Below, piece by piece: positions 9,022 to 17,255 of a DNA stretch of 64,000 nt. This DNA comes from Streptomyces sp. NBC_01446. Its GTDB lineage: Bacteria; Actinomycetota; Actinomycetes; Streptomycetales; Streptomycetaceae. A program made the translations under genes and the position numbers. The first letter of the stretch is position 1; each line of letters begins with the position of its first letter. The stretch lies in assembly GCF_026340095.1 (NCBI RefSeq), contig NZ_JAPEPO010000003.1, positions 806,001-870,000 on the forward strand, given 5' to 3'. The notes under the pieces were generated by a model. The model made no database searches, had not been told where the DNA came from, and saw nothing but the letters and a program-made list of their open reading frames with translations.

Positions 9022-9222
9022 CTAGAGCCCCAGGTCCAAGGCCAGGCACGAGTAGTAGTTCCACGAGCGTTCAGGGTCGTACGCGGCGTTCGCCCCGACG
9101 TTCACCTCGGCCTCAACCTCCTCGGTCATGTCCTCGAAGCGGATTCGCGCAGGGAGCTTGCCGTACCGCGCGTGCCGTGCGGCCGTGGCGGTGTCGGTGT
9201 CCATCGCGACTGTATTGCTCAT
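9022..9222 (-). CDS. Small conserved-looking protein of unknown function
   Basis: 66 residues from an ATG with GGAG seven bases upstream (MSNTVAMDTDTATAARHARY, then KLPARIRFEDMTEEVEAEV, ending SWNYYSCLALDLGL). It is soluble and acidic in the middle, with a hydrophobic C-terminus containing one cysteine and no signal peptide. I recall similar short Streptomyces proteins ending in CLALDL but know no function. The separable N-terminal and C-terminal halves would also fit a precursor peptide, though no maturation enzyme is adjacent. A 24-residue upstream extension is possible but has no ribosome binding site. Confidence 0.55.
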   Translation of the reverse strand: MSNTVAMDTDTATAARHARYGKLPARIRFEDMTEEVEAEVNVGANAAYDPERSWNYYSCLALDLGL

Positions 9223-9632
9223 GGACCGTCTCCATCTCATCAGTCGTCGATCATGCCCTGACGTGCTGCCTGGACGACAACCAGCCTGCACCCTCCTTCG
9301 TAACCTGTCAAGACGGTTACTTCAGTTCCGCGCCACCTCTGACTGGCATATGTGCGGCAAGGGCTCGAACAGCGGTCCGGCACGCCCGGCGGGTCGAGGA
9401 GTATCGGCAGGCCAGGCACCAGATCCATCGCCACCCCGAAGCCCTCCGCGCCGGCTACGGCCGCCAGGCCACTGAGGCGCGCGAGGCGGGCGAAGAGGAG
9501 TGACGGCCTGAATTCCCGTTCGGCCCATCACCTGCTTGACCGGTGACGCGCGACCTGTAACAGTCAGCTCACATGTTGGCCGTCGCGAACGGCATGGACA
9601 CATATCCCCCCGGAGCGCACGGAAGGTTTCAC
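9223..9632. other. Intergenic region with a short orphan coding fragment
   Basis: Between 9360 and 9503 a plus-strand stretch reads RTAVRHARRVEEYRQARHQ and ends in EAREAGEEE-stop. It looks like the tail of a lost protein that I cannot identify. TTGACCGGTGAC at 9536-9547 lies 86 bp upstream of the Tat hydrolase start and recurs at 12736-12747. Confidence 0.3.
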
Positions 9633-10694
9633 ATGATCGACAGGCGTACCTTCAACAAGGCCATGGGCCTGGGCACCGGAGCGGCCGCGGTCTCCCTGGC
9701 CGGCCTGCAGGGGGTTTCCCACGCCTCCACCAGCACCCCGAACCACGGCGGCAGGGTTCCCGTCGTGGCGCCCCTGACCCCGGGCACACACACCTCCTTC
9801 CCCTCGCTCAAGCAGATCAAGGCGGGTTTGCTGAACGTCGGCTACGCCGAGCTCGGACCCGCCCACGGGCCGGCCGTCATCTGTCTGCATGGCTGGCCCT
9901 ACGACATCCACAGCTACGTCGACGTCGCTCCGCTTCTGGCCGACCAGGGCTACCGAGTGATCGTCCCGTACCTACGGGGCCACGGCACGACGCGCTTCCT
10001 TTCCTCCCGCACGTTCCGCAACGCACAGCAGTCGGCGATCGCCCTGGACATCATCGCGCTGATGGACGCCCTCAAGATCGACAAGGCCGTGGTCGCCGGC
10101 TTCGACTGGGGCTCGCGGACCGGCGACATCCTCGCGGCCCTGTGGCCCGAGCGGGTCAAGGCCCTGGTATCGGTGAGCGGCTACCTCATCACCAACCGCG
10201 AGGCGCAGCTGGAACCGATCGCGCCGGCCGCCGAGCACACCTGGTGGTACCAGTACTACTTCGCCACCGAGCGCGGCAAGAAGGCCATGGAGCGGCAAGA
10301 CCTCCGCCATGACCTGACCAAGCTGGTGTGGCAGACCGTCTCGCCGACGTGGAACTTCGACGACGTCACCTTCGAGCGCACCGAAGCCGCCTTCGAGAAC
10401 CCCGATTACGCCGCGATCGTCATCCACAACTACCGCTGGCGTCTCTACCTGGCCGAGGGCGAGCGGCGCTACGACAGCTACGAGGCCAGGCTGGCTCAGG
10501 CGCCCACCATCGCGGTGCCCACCATTACCATCGACGCCCAGTACGACCCGTTCACCGCACCCGGCGACGGAGCGGGGTACCGCACCATGTTCACCGGGAA
10601 GTACGAGCACCGCACGCTGGCCGTCGGACACAACCTGCCGCAGGAGGCACCGACGGCGTTCGCCCAGGCCGTCGTCGACGTGGACCACTTCTGA
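9633..10694 (+). CDS. Tat-exported alpha/beta hydrolase, epoxide-hydrolase-like
   Basis: 353 residues. MIDRRTFNKAMGLGTGAAAV is a Tat signal (twin Arg 4-5), with a likely cleavage near SHAS. The hydrolase core follows: HGWP at 86-89 supplies the oxyanion hole, GFDWGS gives an aspartate nucleophile (Asp158) as in epoxide hydrolases and haloalkane dehalogenases, with Asp305 and His333 (VGHNLPQ) completing the triad. The cap domain spans about 180-270. The nucleophile Asp argues for an epoxide or alkyl-halide-type substrate rather than an ester. GGAAGG lies six bases before the ATG. A degraded relative lies upstream on the opposite strand, and TTGACCGGTGAC in the promoter region is shared with the CGNR gene. 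Confidence 0.88.
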   Translation: MIDRRTFNKAMGLGTGAAAVSLAGLQGVSHASTSTPNHGGRVPVVAPLTPGTHTSFPSLKQIKAGLLNVGYAELGPAHGPAVICLHGWPYDIHSYVDVAPLLADQGYRVIVPYLRGHGTTRFLSSRTFRNAQQSAIALDIIALMDALKIDKAVVAGFDWGSRTGDILAALWPERVKALVSVSGYLITNREAQLEPIAPAAEHTWWYQYYFATERGKKAMERQDLRHDLTKLVWQTVSPTWNFDDVTFERTEAAFENPDYAAIVIHNYRWRLYLAEGERRYDSYEARLAQAPTIAVPTITIDAQYDPFTAPGDGAGYRTMFTGKYEHRTLAVGHNLPQEAPTAFAQAVVDVDHF

Positions 10695-11278
10695 AGGGAG
10701 CCAGTGGCCGGTCCGTGCGCGGACGGCCCCGGAGCATCCGCCGCGGGCGAACCCACTCGCAGAAAGCCCGCGCCGATGACCGAAGCTCTGTGGGACCACC
10801 TGCCCACCGCCCAACTGCGGGACCTCGCGGCCCAGGCGCCGTGGCCTGGGGCCCGGCGGAAGCACGACCGCGCTGCACGCCCTCACCACCGAGCTGACCG
10901 TCGAACCGCCGACCGCATCGCCTCGACCAACTACTTCACCATGTCCCGAGATCACGCTGCCCACCGAGTCGACCGAACCGGTAGACCTGGCCATACCGTT
11001 CGACCCAGGTCCGCCCGGCACCGTCCCGGGCCCCGCCGAGCCGCCCGCGAGCAGCGGTGCCGCATGGTGGGCCTGCTGCCGGCGGGCCGCCGCTCTGGTG
11101 CACCGCGTCGCGAGGGCCGCATGCGAGCACGCGGGCCTGTCTCCCTCGACGGACGAGGACCGGCACGCCCTCTCGAGTCTCTCGTCGTGGACAGCTTCGC
11201 GGCGCTTCACCACGTTCGGTCTACGGTGGATCTCCTGCTGACCGACGGCGCCAGCTCTCCCACCGAAGGTGACATCCC
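10695..11278. other. Region without a convincing gene
   Basis: 584 bp. The frame ending at TGA about 11242 stays open for over 110 codons and is Pro/Thr-rich, then WWACCRRAAALVHRVARAAC. It has no start, ribosome binding site or recognisable family, so it is at best a remnant. The 11260-11278 end carries GAAGGTG, the ribosome binding site of the next gene. Confidence 0.35.
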
Positions 11279-12124
11279 GTGACGAGAGTCGCATACCAGG
11301 GCGAATACGCATCCAACTCGGCGACCGGTGCCCAGAACCTGTTCCCCGGATGCGTCGAGCTTCCCTGCACGAACTTCGAGCAGGCTCTGGACGCGGTGAC
11401 GCTCGGCGCCGCCGACGTGGCGGTGATCCCCGTGGACAACTCGGCCGCCGGACGCGTCGCCGACGTGCACCATCTGCTGCCGGAATCGGGACTCTTCGTC
11501 ATCGCCGAGTACTTCCTCGCCATCCACTTCGACCTCGTGGGCGTCCCCGGAGCCTCGCTCGACCAGGTCGAGTGCGTCCGCAGTCATGTGCACGCGCTCG
11601 GCCAGTGCCGGAAGGTGCTGCGCACGGGCGGCTGGCGCACGCTCGTCACCGACGACACGGCGGGCGCGGCGCGTGAGGTGGCGGAGCTGGGCGATGTCCG
11701 GCACGCGGCGCTCGCCCCGCCCGCCGCGGCACGACACTACGGTCTGGAAGTACTGCAGGCGGGAGTCGAGGACGACCCGGACAACACCACGCGCTTCGTC
11801 ATCCTCTCCCGCGACGCGGTCTTCGCCCCAGTCACGGGCGAGCCGACGATGACGAGCCTGTTCTTCGCCGTACGGAACATCCCCAGCGCCCTCTACAAGG
11901 CCCTTGGCGGCTTCGCCAGCAACGCGGTGAACCTGACCAAGATCGAGAGCTACCAGATGGGCGCCGGTCTCAACCCCAGTTGCTTCTACGTCGAAGTCGA
12001 GGGACACCCCGACGAGCCCGGTGTCGCGCTCGCCCTGCAGGAGCTGCGCTTCTTCTCCTCCGAGGTCCGCGTCCTCGGCGTCTACCCGGCGCACCCGCAC
12101 CGGCTGCGCGAGCGAACCGCCTGA
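11279..12124 (+). CDS. pheA: Prephenate dehydratase
   Basis: 281 residues, cytoplasmic, converting prephenate to phenylpyruvate in phenylalanine synthesis. The catalytic type-2 periplasmic-binding-like lobes run from 3 to about 180 (VAYQGEYASNSA at the N-terminus; the essential TRF motif at 171-173 in DNTTRFVIL). A C-terminal ACT domain runs from about 190 to 275. In that domain the usual ESRP motif reads ESYQ (223-226) and the GALV motif is altered to SALY, so phenylalanine feedback may differ. The start is GTG, with GAAGGTG nine bases upstream. It is a single-gene unit; a second dehydratase elsewhere in the genome would be usual. It could serve a dedicated aromatic precursor supply. Confidence 0.88.
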   Translation: MTRVAYQGEYASNSATGAQNLFPGCVELPCTNFEQALDAVTLGAADVAVIPVDNSAAGRVADVHHLLPESGLFVIAEYFLAIHFDLVGVPGASLDQVECVRSHVHALGQCRKVLRTGGWRTLVTDDTAGAAREVAELGDVRHAALAPPAAARHYGLEVLQAGVEDDPDNTTRFVILSRDAVFAPVTGEPTMTSLFFAVRNIPSALYKALGGFASNAVNLTKIESYQMGAGLNPSCFYVEVEGHPDEPGVALALQELRFFSSEVRVLGVYPAHPHRLRERTA

Positions 12125-12177
12125 GGCACCGCGACTCGGCGGCCGCCTTCACGTGAGCCCGGCCGGGCAGTCGCCTG

Positions 12178-12726
12178 TCAGACCGTGGCGCCGCTCTGGC
12201 GCGCCCGGTAGGCGGCGGCCTTGACTCGGTTGCCGCAGGTCCTCATGGCGCACCACTCGCGCCGGTGGCCTCGCGAACGGTCGAGGTAGACCTGGGTGCA
12301 CTCGGGGCGGGCGCACTCCCGTAGCAGCGCGCCTACGTCGCCGCCGAGAATCTCGACCGTCTCCCGCGCGAGGGCCGCGAGGCCCTGGGAGACGGACCCC
12401 GTGTGCACCACTCCGTCCGACCTGAGCTGCGCCTTCACGGGCAGGCCCGCGGCGTGCCGGTTCAGCTCGGCGACATCGGCGGCGGGCAGGGACTCGGCCG
12501 CGAGGCGCGCCGCCACCAGCGAGTAGATCACCTCACGCAGGTCGATCGCGGTCTCCAGATCGACCTCGTCCGCGTCCGGTGGGGCATCGAGCATCTTGGA
12601 CTCGACAAACCAGTCGTCGAGCAGGTCGGGCGTGGCAAGCTTCTCTGCCGGTGCGGCATTGCGGCGCGCACGCAGAGTGCCGACGAAGTCAAGTGGGAGC
12701 GTCCCACAAGGGAATGCATGGTTCAC
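12178..12726 (-). CDS. CGNR zinc-finger / ABATE-domain protein
   Basis: 182 residues. The N-terminal ABATE (stress-induced helical) domain begins FPCGTLPLDFVGTLRAR. The C-terminal CGNR zinc finger has CARPECTQVYLDRSRGHRRE followed by WCAMRTCGNRVKAAAYRAR: four cysteines with the CGNR signature and a basic helix, a probable DNA-binding regulator. GTG at 12724-12726 is chosen because the homologous start FPCGT follows it directly. TTGACCGGTGAC at 12736-12747, just upstream of the start, may be its own operator. It converges with pheA, 53 bp apart. Confidence 0.82.
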   Translation of the reverse strand: MNHAFPCGTLPLDFVGTLRARRNAAPAEKLATPDLLDDWFVESKMLDAPPDADEVDLETAIDLREVIYSLVAARLAAESLPAADVAELNRHAAGLPVKAQLRSDGVVHTGSVSQGLAALARETVEILGGDVGALLRECARPECTQVYLDRSRGHRREWCAMRTCGNRVKAAAYRARQSGATV

Positions 12727-13316
12727 GTCACCATGTTGACCGGTGACTGATGAATATGCAACGCCCCGGCCAACTCCCCACAATTCTCGGGCGATCCACA
12801 TGCGTCGCGCCCGAGGCAGCGCGCAGTCAACGGATCGCGCCGTGCCGACGGGACTTGACCGTACCTGTCAGCACTCCGAGGATGCCGACAGTCTCGTAGA
12901 TAGTCCGGTCGCGGATAGATGCGGACCACGGCCGCACGATGCTCCGGCGACAGTCCGGGCAGCAGCGAGCCGGTGACGAGGAAATCCTCGGCCCTGTCGA
13001 TGCCATGGTGCCGAGACGGCGGATCCTCGTGCAGGGCGCCCGCCACTCACCTGGCCACGTGCGGATTGCGGACTCAGCCGATGATCAGGTGGCGCGCGAC
13101 GGTGAAGAGCCGTCAGTGCGCAGGTCAGCGCACGGCAACCAGAGACAGACACATAGGCGCCGAGCCGGCGTCGACATCTCTTGCCACACACGAATGTGTT
13201 CGGAAGAGAGGCCCCAGACCAGCGGGGGAGGCAGCTTCTCGCAGGCTTCAGTGACCGTCACCGCCCTGGGTACCATGTGTGCCACCCATTTCATCCCAAG
13301 GGAGAGTGAACCGGTT
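12727..13316. other. Intergenic region around the sigma-factor remnant
   Basis: Apart from the sigma remnant and the CGNR promoter, no gene is visible. The right end carries GGGAGAG at 13300-13306, ten bases before the next GTG start. Confidence 0.4.
12827..13010 (-). pseudogene. ECF sigma factor region 4 remnant
   Basis: On the minus strand the region reads FLVTGSLLPGLSPEHRAAVV, then, after a one-base shift, RDRTIYETVGILGVLTGTVK and SRRHGAIR-stop. LSPEHRA and VGTVKSR-like elements are the sigma-70 region 4 helix-turn-helix of ECF sigma factors. Region 2 is missing and an in-frame TGA falls at 12827-12829, so it is dead. Confidence 0.6.
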
Positions 13317-13880
13317 GTGCCCAGCCACTCAGCCGAGACGCTCCGGTTGCGGTACGTCGAGCAGGCGGCATCGGACTTGAAGGAGAACCGTCGGCGGCAA
13401 AAGGAACTGTTCGACAAGCTCAAAATGTTGAAGCAGGAGGAAGCGCTCCTGACCGACATCCTGAGCCTCACGGAGCGGCTAAACGACCTCACGGAGGCAC
13501 CACCGCTGCCCGAACAGCCCCAGGAAGAAGCCACGTTCACGCGCGGGCGCTCCTCCGGCAAACCCGCGACCGCTACTGCCGGCAAGGCCCGTCGCCCTGC
13601 CGCGACGCGGTCGGCCAAGAGCATCGGCAAGGCGGGCACCCAGGGGAAACAGCGCCAGCCCCTGCTCGGTGAACTCCTGACGGAGCTGCTCGCAGCGTCC
13701 GACAAGCCCCGTCTTGCGAAGGAACTCCGCGACGAACTACTGGAGAAGCACCCGGACCGGACTCCGACCCCGCAGGTGGTCCGCAACACCCTGGAGGCTC
13801 TCGTTGCCAAGGGCCGTATCCGGCGCCACAGGCAGCAGCGTTCCGTGATGTACACACGCGTGAAGTCGGACGCGCAGTAA
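13317..13880 (+). CDS. Coiled-coil protein with C-terminal winged-helix-like domain
   Basis: 187 residues from a GTG with GGGAGAG upstream. Residues about 10-55 are a charged coiled coil (KELFDKLKMLKQEEALLTDI). Residues 75-120 form a Lys/Arg/Ala/Thr-rich, histone-tail-like linker. Residues 122-185 look like a winged helix (LLGELLTELLAASDKPRLAK, TPTPQVVRNTLEALVAKGRI, then basic RRHRQQRS and MYTRV). A DNA-binding regulator that dimerises through the coil is the natural reading. I do not recognise a named family. It has no operon partner and is followed by more than 800 bp without an intact gene. Confidence 0.75.
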   Translation: MPSHSAETLRLRYVEQAASDLKENRRRQKELFDKLKMLKQEEALLTDILSLTERLNDLTEAPPLPEQPQEEATFTRGRSSGKPATATAGKARRPAATRSAKSIGKAGTQGKQRQPLLGELLTELLAASDKPRLAKELRDELLEKHPDRTPTPQVVRNTLEALVAKGRIRRHRQQRSVMYTRVKSDAQ

Positions 13881-14453
13881 CCGCGACAGCCCGGACAGAT
13901 CCGCCGCTCCCTCCCTCGAACATGGCCGGTGCCGCGAAACGGCCGGCCATGTTGCGTCGTCCAGCCACCCGCGGAGGCGGGGCCGAGGTCGAGGTCGAGG
14001 TCGACGTGGAGGTCGACATATCTCTCGACGCGACACATGACCATCTCCGGGTGTGACTCCCACTGGAGCCCACTCACACCCGCCCTGACTCGGCAACGAC
14101 AAAGGCTGCGAGCGGTGACGTCGCTCTGGGACGTGGTCGCGCGGATGTCGAAACCGGCGGTGCCGTCGCTAACCTCGGCCACCAACGCGTCGGCCACTCT
14201 GCACGTACAGGCGCGCAGTCGGCGTCCGCGCGCGACGTGCGGGCATACGTGATCGCAGTCTTGCGGACAGCCGCCCCGGTGGCTCAGCCAATCCGCCGCC
14301 TCTTACCGCGACAACGCCCCTCGGTGGCGCACAGGTCAGCGACCTGCTCCGCGCTTGATCACCGTGCTGCGGCCATCTGTCGGAGCCTGTTACTGAACTC
14401 CGAAACTGCAGGTCAAGCTATGGCATCCGAGCTGCGAAGAATGCGAAGCGTTC

Positions 14454-14480
14454 GTGGAGCGGTCACGGTGACCGTTCCAC
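14454..14480. promoter_or_regulatory. 27-bp near-perfect inverted repeat
   Basis: Thirteen-base arms with one mismatch around a single central base. The core GGTCAC-G-GTGACC at 14461-14473 is perfect. The dyad symmetry without a T-run fits a repressor binding site better than a terminator. It lies about 460 bp upstream of the CBS-BON gene at 14934, with only a dead gene between, so the target is unclear. Confidence 0.5.
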
Positions 14481-14558
14481 GAACCCCCGGTCCCCGCCCA
14501 GCGGCCCGACAACTCCGGCTTCTCCTCGACGAGCCGTGGATGTGCACCGGAGCCGAAA

Positions 14559-14577
14559 GGACCCCCGGTCGGACCCG
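14559..14577. promoter_or_regulatory. Weak OsdR-type motif
   Basis: CCCCGGTCGGACCC at 14563-14576 shares the CGGTCGGnCC half of the motif found upstream of the stress genes. The left half is degenerate. It would sit about 135 bp upstream of the dead cyclic-nucleotide-domain gene and 360 bp upstream of the CBS-BON gene. Confidence 0.3.
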
Positions 14578-14711
14578 TGTGGCCCGTGGTGCCGAGTGCC
14601 CGGCGCACCCACGCTGGGAACAGGAGCGGTGAAGGGAGCCCGGTGCGATGACTACCGTCACCACCATGAACGCGGCCCTCCCCGCCGTGCATCCGGCACC
14701 TGGGCTCCGAG

Positions 14712-14897
14712 GTGACGAGCCCGGTGCGAAGCTGGGACTTGGACGGCGAGGCGGTGCGTGCGATGTGCGCGGAGGCCCCCGCGTTCGGCTTGGCCATCGC
14801 GGTCTGGGTCGGGCTCGTGGTCACCGATCGGCTGCACGCGTCGCGCATCGTGCTGATGGACCTCTACGCCCCGCACGGCGGTGGTGGTCTGACATGA
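14712..14897 (+). pseudogene. Cyclic-nucleotide-binding protein, C-terminal remnant
   Basis: About 61 codons (PVRSWDLDGEAVRAMC, FGLAIAVWVGLVVTDRLHAS, then RIVLMDLYAPHGGGGLT-stop). They align closely with the last third of the intact protein at 18384 (LTVRMLMDADPAFGF, RLQATRVRLLDLYAPYGSG). The nucleotide-binding fold before it is gone. It sits 36 bp upstream of the first CBS-BON gene. Confidence 0.7.
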
Positions 14898-14933
14898 CCA
14901 CGTGGCCCCACGTCGGCATTCAAGGAGGAGAAC

Positions 14934-15587
14934 ATGGACACCAGCCCCCACATTGTGAGTGACGTGATGACGCGCGCCGTGGTCGCTGTGGGCCGCAAGG
15001 CTCTGTTCAAGGACCTCGTCGAACGCATGGAACGATGGAAGGTCAGTGCCGTTCCCGTGCTGGAGGGCGACGGCCGGGTGATCGGAGTCGTGTCCGAGGC
15101 AGATCTGCTGCCCAAGGAGGGGTTCCGGGACATCGATCCGGACCGGGTCACCCAGCTGCACCGTCTGGCCGACATGGCCAAGGCCGGGGCAGTGTGCGCC
15201 GAGGAGCTGATGAGCACTCCGGCCGTCACCGTCCACGCCGACGCCACGCTCGCCGAGGCGGCACGCGTCATGGCGCTCCGGCACGTCAAGCGGCTGCCCG
15301 TGGTGAACGCCGAGGGCGTGCTCGAAGGCGTGGTCAGCCGAGGCGACCTGCTCAAAGTGTTCCTGCGCCCGGACAACGACCTTGCCGACGAGATACGTCG
15401 GGACGTCCTCGATGTCCTGTTCCCGGCTCCTGTGGAGCCCGTGCACATCACGGTGGTCGATGGCGTCGCGACCCTGACCGGGCGGGTGCAGGACGCGACC
15501 CGGATTCCGCTCGCCGCGCGCCTGGTGCGGGGCGTCGAGGGCATCGTCGGCCTGGACTGCCGACTCACTCCAGGCGACGGAGGGTAA
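14934..15587 (+). CDS. CBS-pair plus BON domain protein
   Basis: 217 residues with AAGGAGGAG four to five bases before the ATG. The first CBS motif starts PHIVSDVMTRAVVAVGR and closes VIGVVSEADLLPKEGF. The second (residues about 80-140) is ELMSTPAVTVHADATLAEAA, then RLPVVNAEGVLEGVVSRGDL. The C-terminal BON-like segment (about 150-215) has VVDGVATLTGRVQDATRIPL and ARLVRGVEGIVGL. CBS pairs sense adenosine nucleotides and BON domains bind surfaces or lipids. In Streptomyces such proteins are often stress or dormancy linked. It is 63% or more identical by eye to the copy at 16602, so the two arose by local duplication. Confidence 0.88.
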   Translation: MDTSPHIVSDVMTRAVVAVGRKALFKDLVERMERWKVSAVPVLEGDGRVIGVVSEADLLPKEGFRDIDPDRVTQLHRLADMAKAGAVCAEELMSTPAVTVHADATLAEAARVMALRHVKRLPVVNAEGVLEGVVSRGDLLKVFLRPDNDLADEIRRDVLDVLFPAPVEPVHITVVDGVATLTGRVQDATRIPLAARLVRGVEGIVGLDCRLTPGDGG

Positions 15588-15776
15588 GGCTGTTCGGCAA
15601 GCGGCCGCGGAGGTTGGTGCGCAGCGACTGATGCACTTGGTGATCAACAGCTGGTGAATTCTCATCTCGTCATGGCCGCGCGCCCGTGCTGTGCGTTCCA
15701 GTGACTGCCGTGGAGGCGGGCCGTGACGTCGCCGCAACTGAGGGCGATAGCCGCCTCTGTCGTGTAGAGACCGGCC

Positions 15777-16396
15777 TCAGGTGACGGGTCGGCCGGGGTC
15801 CGGGAGGTCGGGGTCGAGGTCCGGGTGACTGGGCGTACCGACGAGCGCGCATCGCACGTCCGCCACGCCCGGCACGGTCCGTGCGAGGCACGCGGCGAGT
15901 GGGATCAGAGCGGTTTCGTGGACTTGGCCCGCGAGCGTGACGACACCGTCGTCCAGCTCGACCCGGAAGGTTTCGGTATGTGTGCCGTAGAGCCGTGCGA
16001 CGACATCGTGCCGGACCTCCGCGGCGATGACCTCGTCTTCCCGCAGGAAGATCTTCAGCAGATCGCAGCAGCTGACGGTGCCCTTCAGCGTCCCGTCGCT
16101 GTCGACCACCGGCAGCCGTTCGCCCCTGTTGCACGCCATGACGCGGGCGGCGGGAGCGAGCGGAGATCCTGCCGCTGCCCGTAGCGGCCCACATCTCCCG
16201 CGCGGTACTCCTCCTTGGGCAGCAGGTCGACTTCGGAGACGACGCCGACGACATGTCCCGCGTCGTCCAGTACCGGAAGAGCGCTGACCCGCCACTCGCG
16301 CGTCGCCGTGACGATGTCCTTGAAGGCGGCGCCCGTCCGCACTGCGACGGCCCGGTGCGTCATCACGTCGTTCACGAGGGTCGGAATGCCGTTCAT
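15777..16396 (-). pseudogene. CBS-BON protein, frameshifted third copy
   Basis: MNGIPTLVNDVMTHRAVAVR and VVGVVSEVDLLPKEEYRAGD read from the ATG at 16396. After about 16190 the sense moves to another frame with part of the second CBS domain missing (ARVMACNRGERLPVVDSDGT). The BON part is kept (VELDDGVVTLAGQVHETALI, ending TGA 15777-15779). It is inverted relative to the two intact copies. The loss of about 30 residues plus the frame change makes it non-functional. Confidence 0.75.
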
Positions 16397-16521
16397 CGCC
16401 TCTTCCAGAGCTCGGGTGCCGTCTCGGACCCTTTCAGGCTGCGGCCTCTTGAGGGTCCATCGCCGACCCGCTGCCCGCCCGCCCGTGTCGGGCAGCCAAT
16501 AGCCGTACGGCCCGCCCGTAG

Positions 16522-16540
16522 GGCCAGGTGTCCCCTGGCC
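16522..16540. promoter_or_regulatory. Inverted repeat upstream of second CBS-BON gene
   Basis: GGCCAGG-TGTCC-CCTGGCC has perfect 7-bp arms with a 5-bp centre, 61 bp upstream of the ATG at 16602. It overlaps the GGGCCA-type core of the OsdR-like motif. It is a plausible operator. Confidence 0.45.
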
Positions 16541-16601
16541 ACCCCGCCTTCACCGGCGCAGGCTGGAAGTGGCAGGACCGACGCACACCTACGGAGTCAT
16601 C

Positions 16602-17255
16602 ATGTATGGCACCCCGCACATCGTCAGCGATGTCATGACCCACACGGTCGCCGCCGTCGGCCGACGGGCCCCCTTCAAGGACATCGTCCAGCTGATGCAG
16701 GAGTGGCAGATCAGTGCTCTCCCTGTGATCGAGGGCGAGGGGCAAGTGGTCGGCGTGGTCTCCGAAGCCGACCTCCTGACCAAAGAGGAACTCCGCGACG
16801 CCCCTGACGCCGCCTACCTCCAACTGCGTCAGCCGGTCGACGTGGCGAAGGCCGACGCCCTGAGCGCCGGGGACCTCATGTCCTCCCCCGCCGTGACGAT
16901 CCGCGCCGACGCCACGCTCGCCGAGGCTTCGCGCACCATGGCGCAAGAGGGGGTCAAGAGGCTGCCCGTGGTGGACGAGGTGGGTCTGCTGGCGGGTGTC
17001 GTCAGCCGTGCCGACCTGCTCAAGGTCTTCCTGCGTGGGGACGACAAGATCGCCGAGGAGGTCCGGCACGAGATTGTGTCCCACCTCTTCCCGCCGCCGG
17101 CCTCTGCCATTCAAGTGGAGGTCCATGACGGAGTGGCCACCCTGACAGGCCGCATCCACGACACCAGCCTGGTCCCCATAGCCGCGCGCCTGGTGCGGTC
17201 CGTCGAGGGCATCGTCGACGTGCAGTTCGACCTTGCGCGCGAGACCGCGCAGTAG
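16602..17255 (+). CDS. CBS-pair plus BON domain protein
   Basis: 217 residues with the same architecture as the gene at 14934: first CBS PHIVSDVMTHTVAAVGR to VVGVVSEADLLTKEEL; second CBS DLMSSPAVTIRADATLAEAS to LAGVVSRADLLKVFLRGD; C-terminal BON VHDGVATLTGRIHDTSLVPI. The ATG at 16602 is used (CGGAGT upstream); an upstream ATG 33 bases earlier lacks conservation with the paralogue. It is probably cytoplasmic. Regulation through the dyad at 16522-16540 is likely. Confidence 0.88.
   Translation: MYGTPHIVSDVMTHTVAAVGRRAPFKDIVQLMQEWQISALPVIEGEGQVVGVVSEADLLTKEELRDAPDAAYLQLRQPVDVAKADALSAGDLMSSPAVTIRADATLAEASRTMAQEGVKRLPVVDEVGLLAGVVSRADLLKVFLRGDDKIAEEVRHEIVSHLFPPPASAIQVEVHDGVATLTGRIHDTSLVPIAARLVRSVEGIVDVQFDLARETAQ

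Larger units (their letters stand above)
13881..14711. other. Long non-coding stretch with regulatory-looking dyads
   Basis: 831 bp without a convincing gene. It contains a GAGGTC hexamer repeated about four times (13985-14015), a 27-bp inverted repeat at 14454-14480 and a GGnCC-type motif at 14559-14577. Confidence 0.4.

Noticed and set aside
9972..11312. 446-codon minus-strand frame across the Tat hydrolase
   Set aside because: Shadow of the hydrolase gene with repetitive Arg/Gly/Val composition and no family.
12939..13316. N-terminal extension of the coiled-coil/winged-helix protein
   Set aside because: Poor coding texture and antisense to the sigma-factor remnant. A good ribosome binding site precedes the GTG at 13317.
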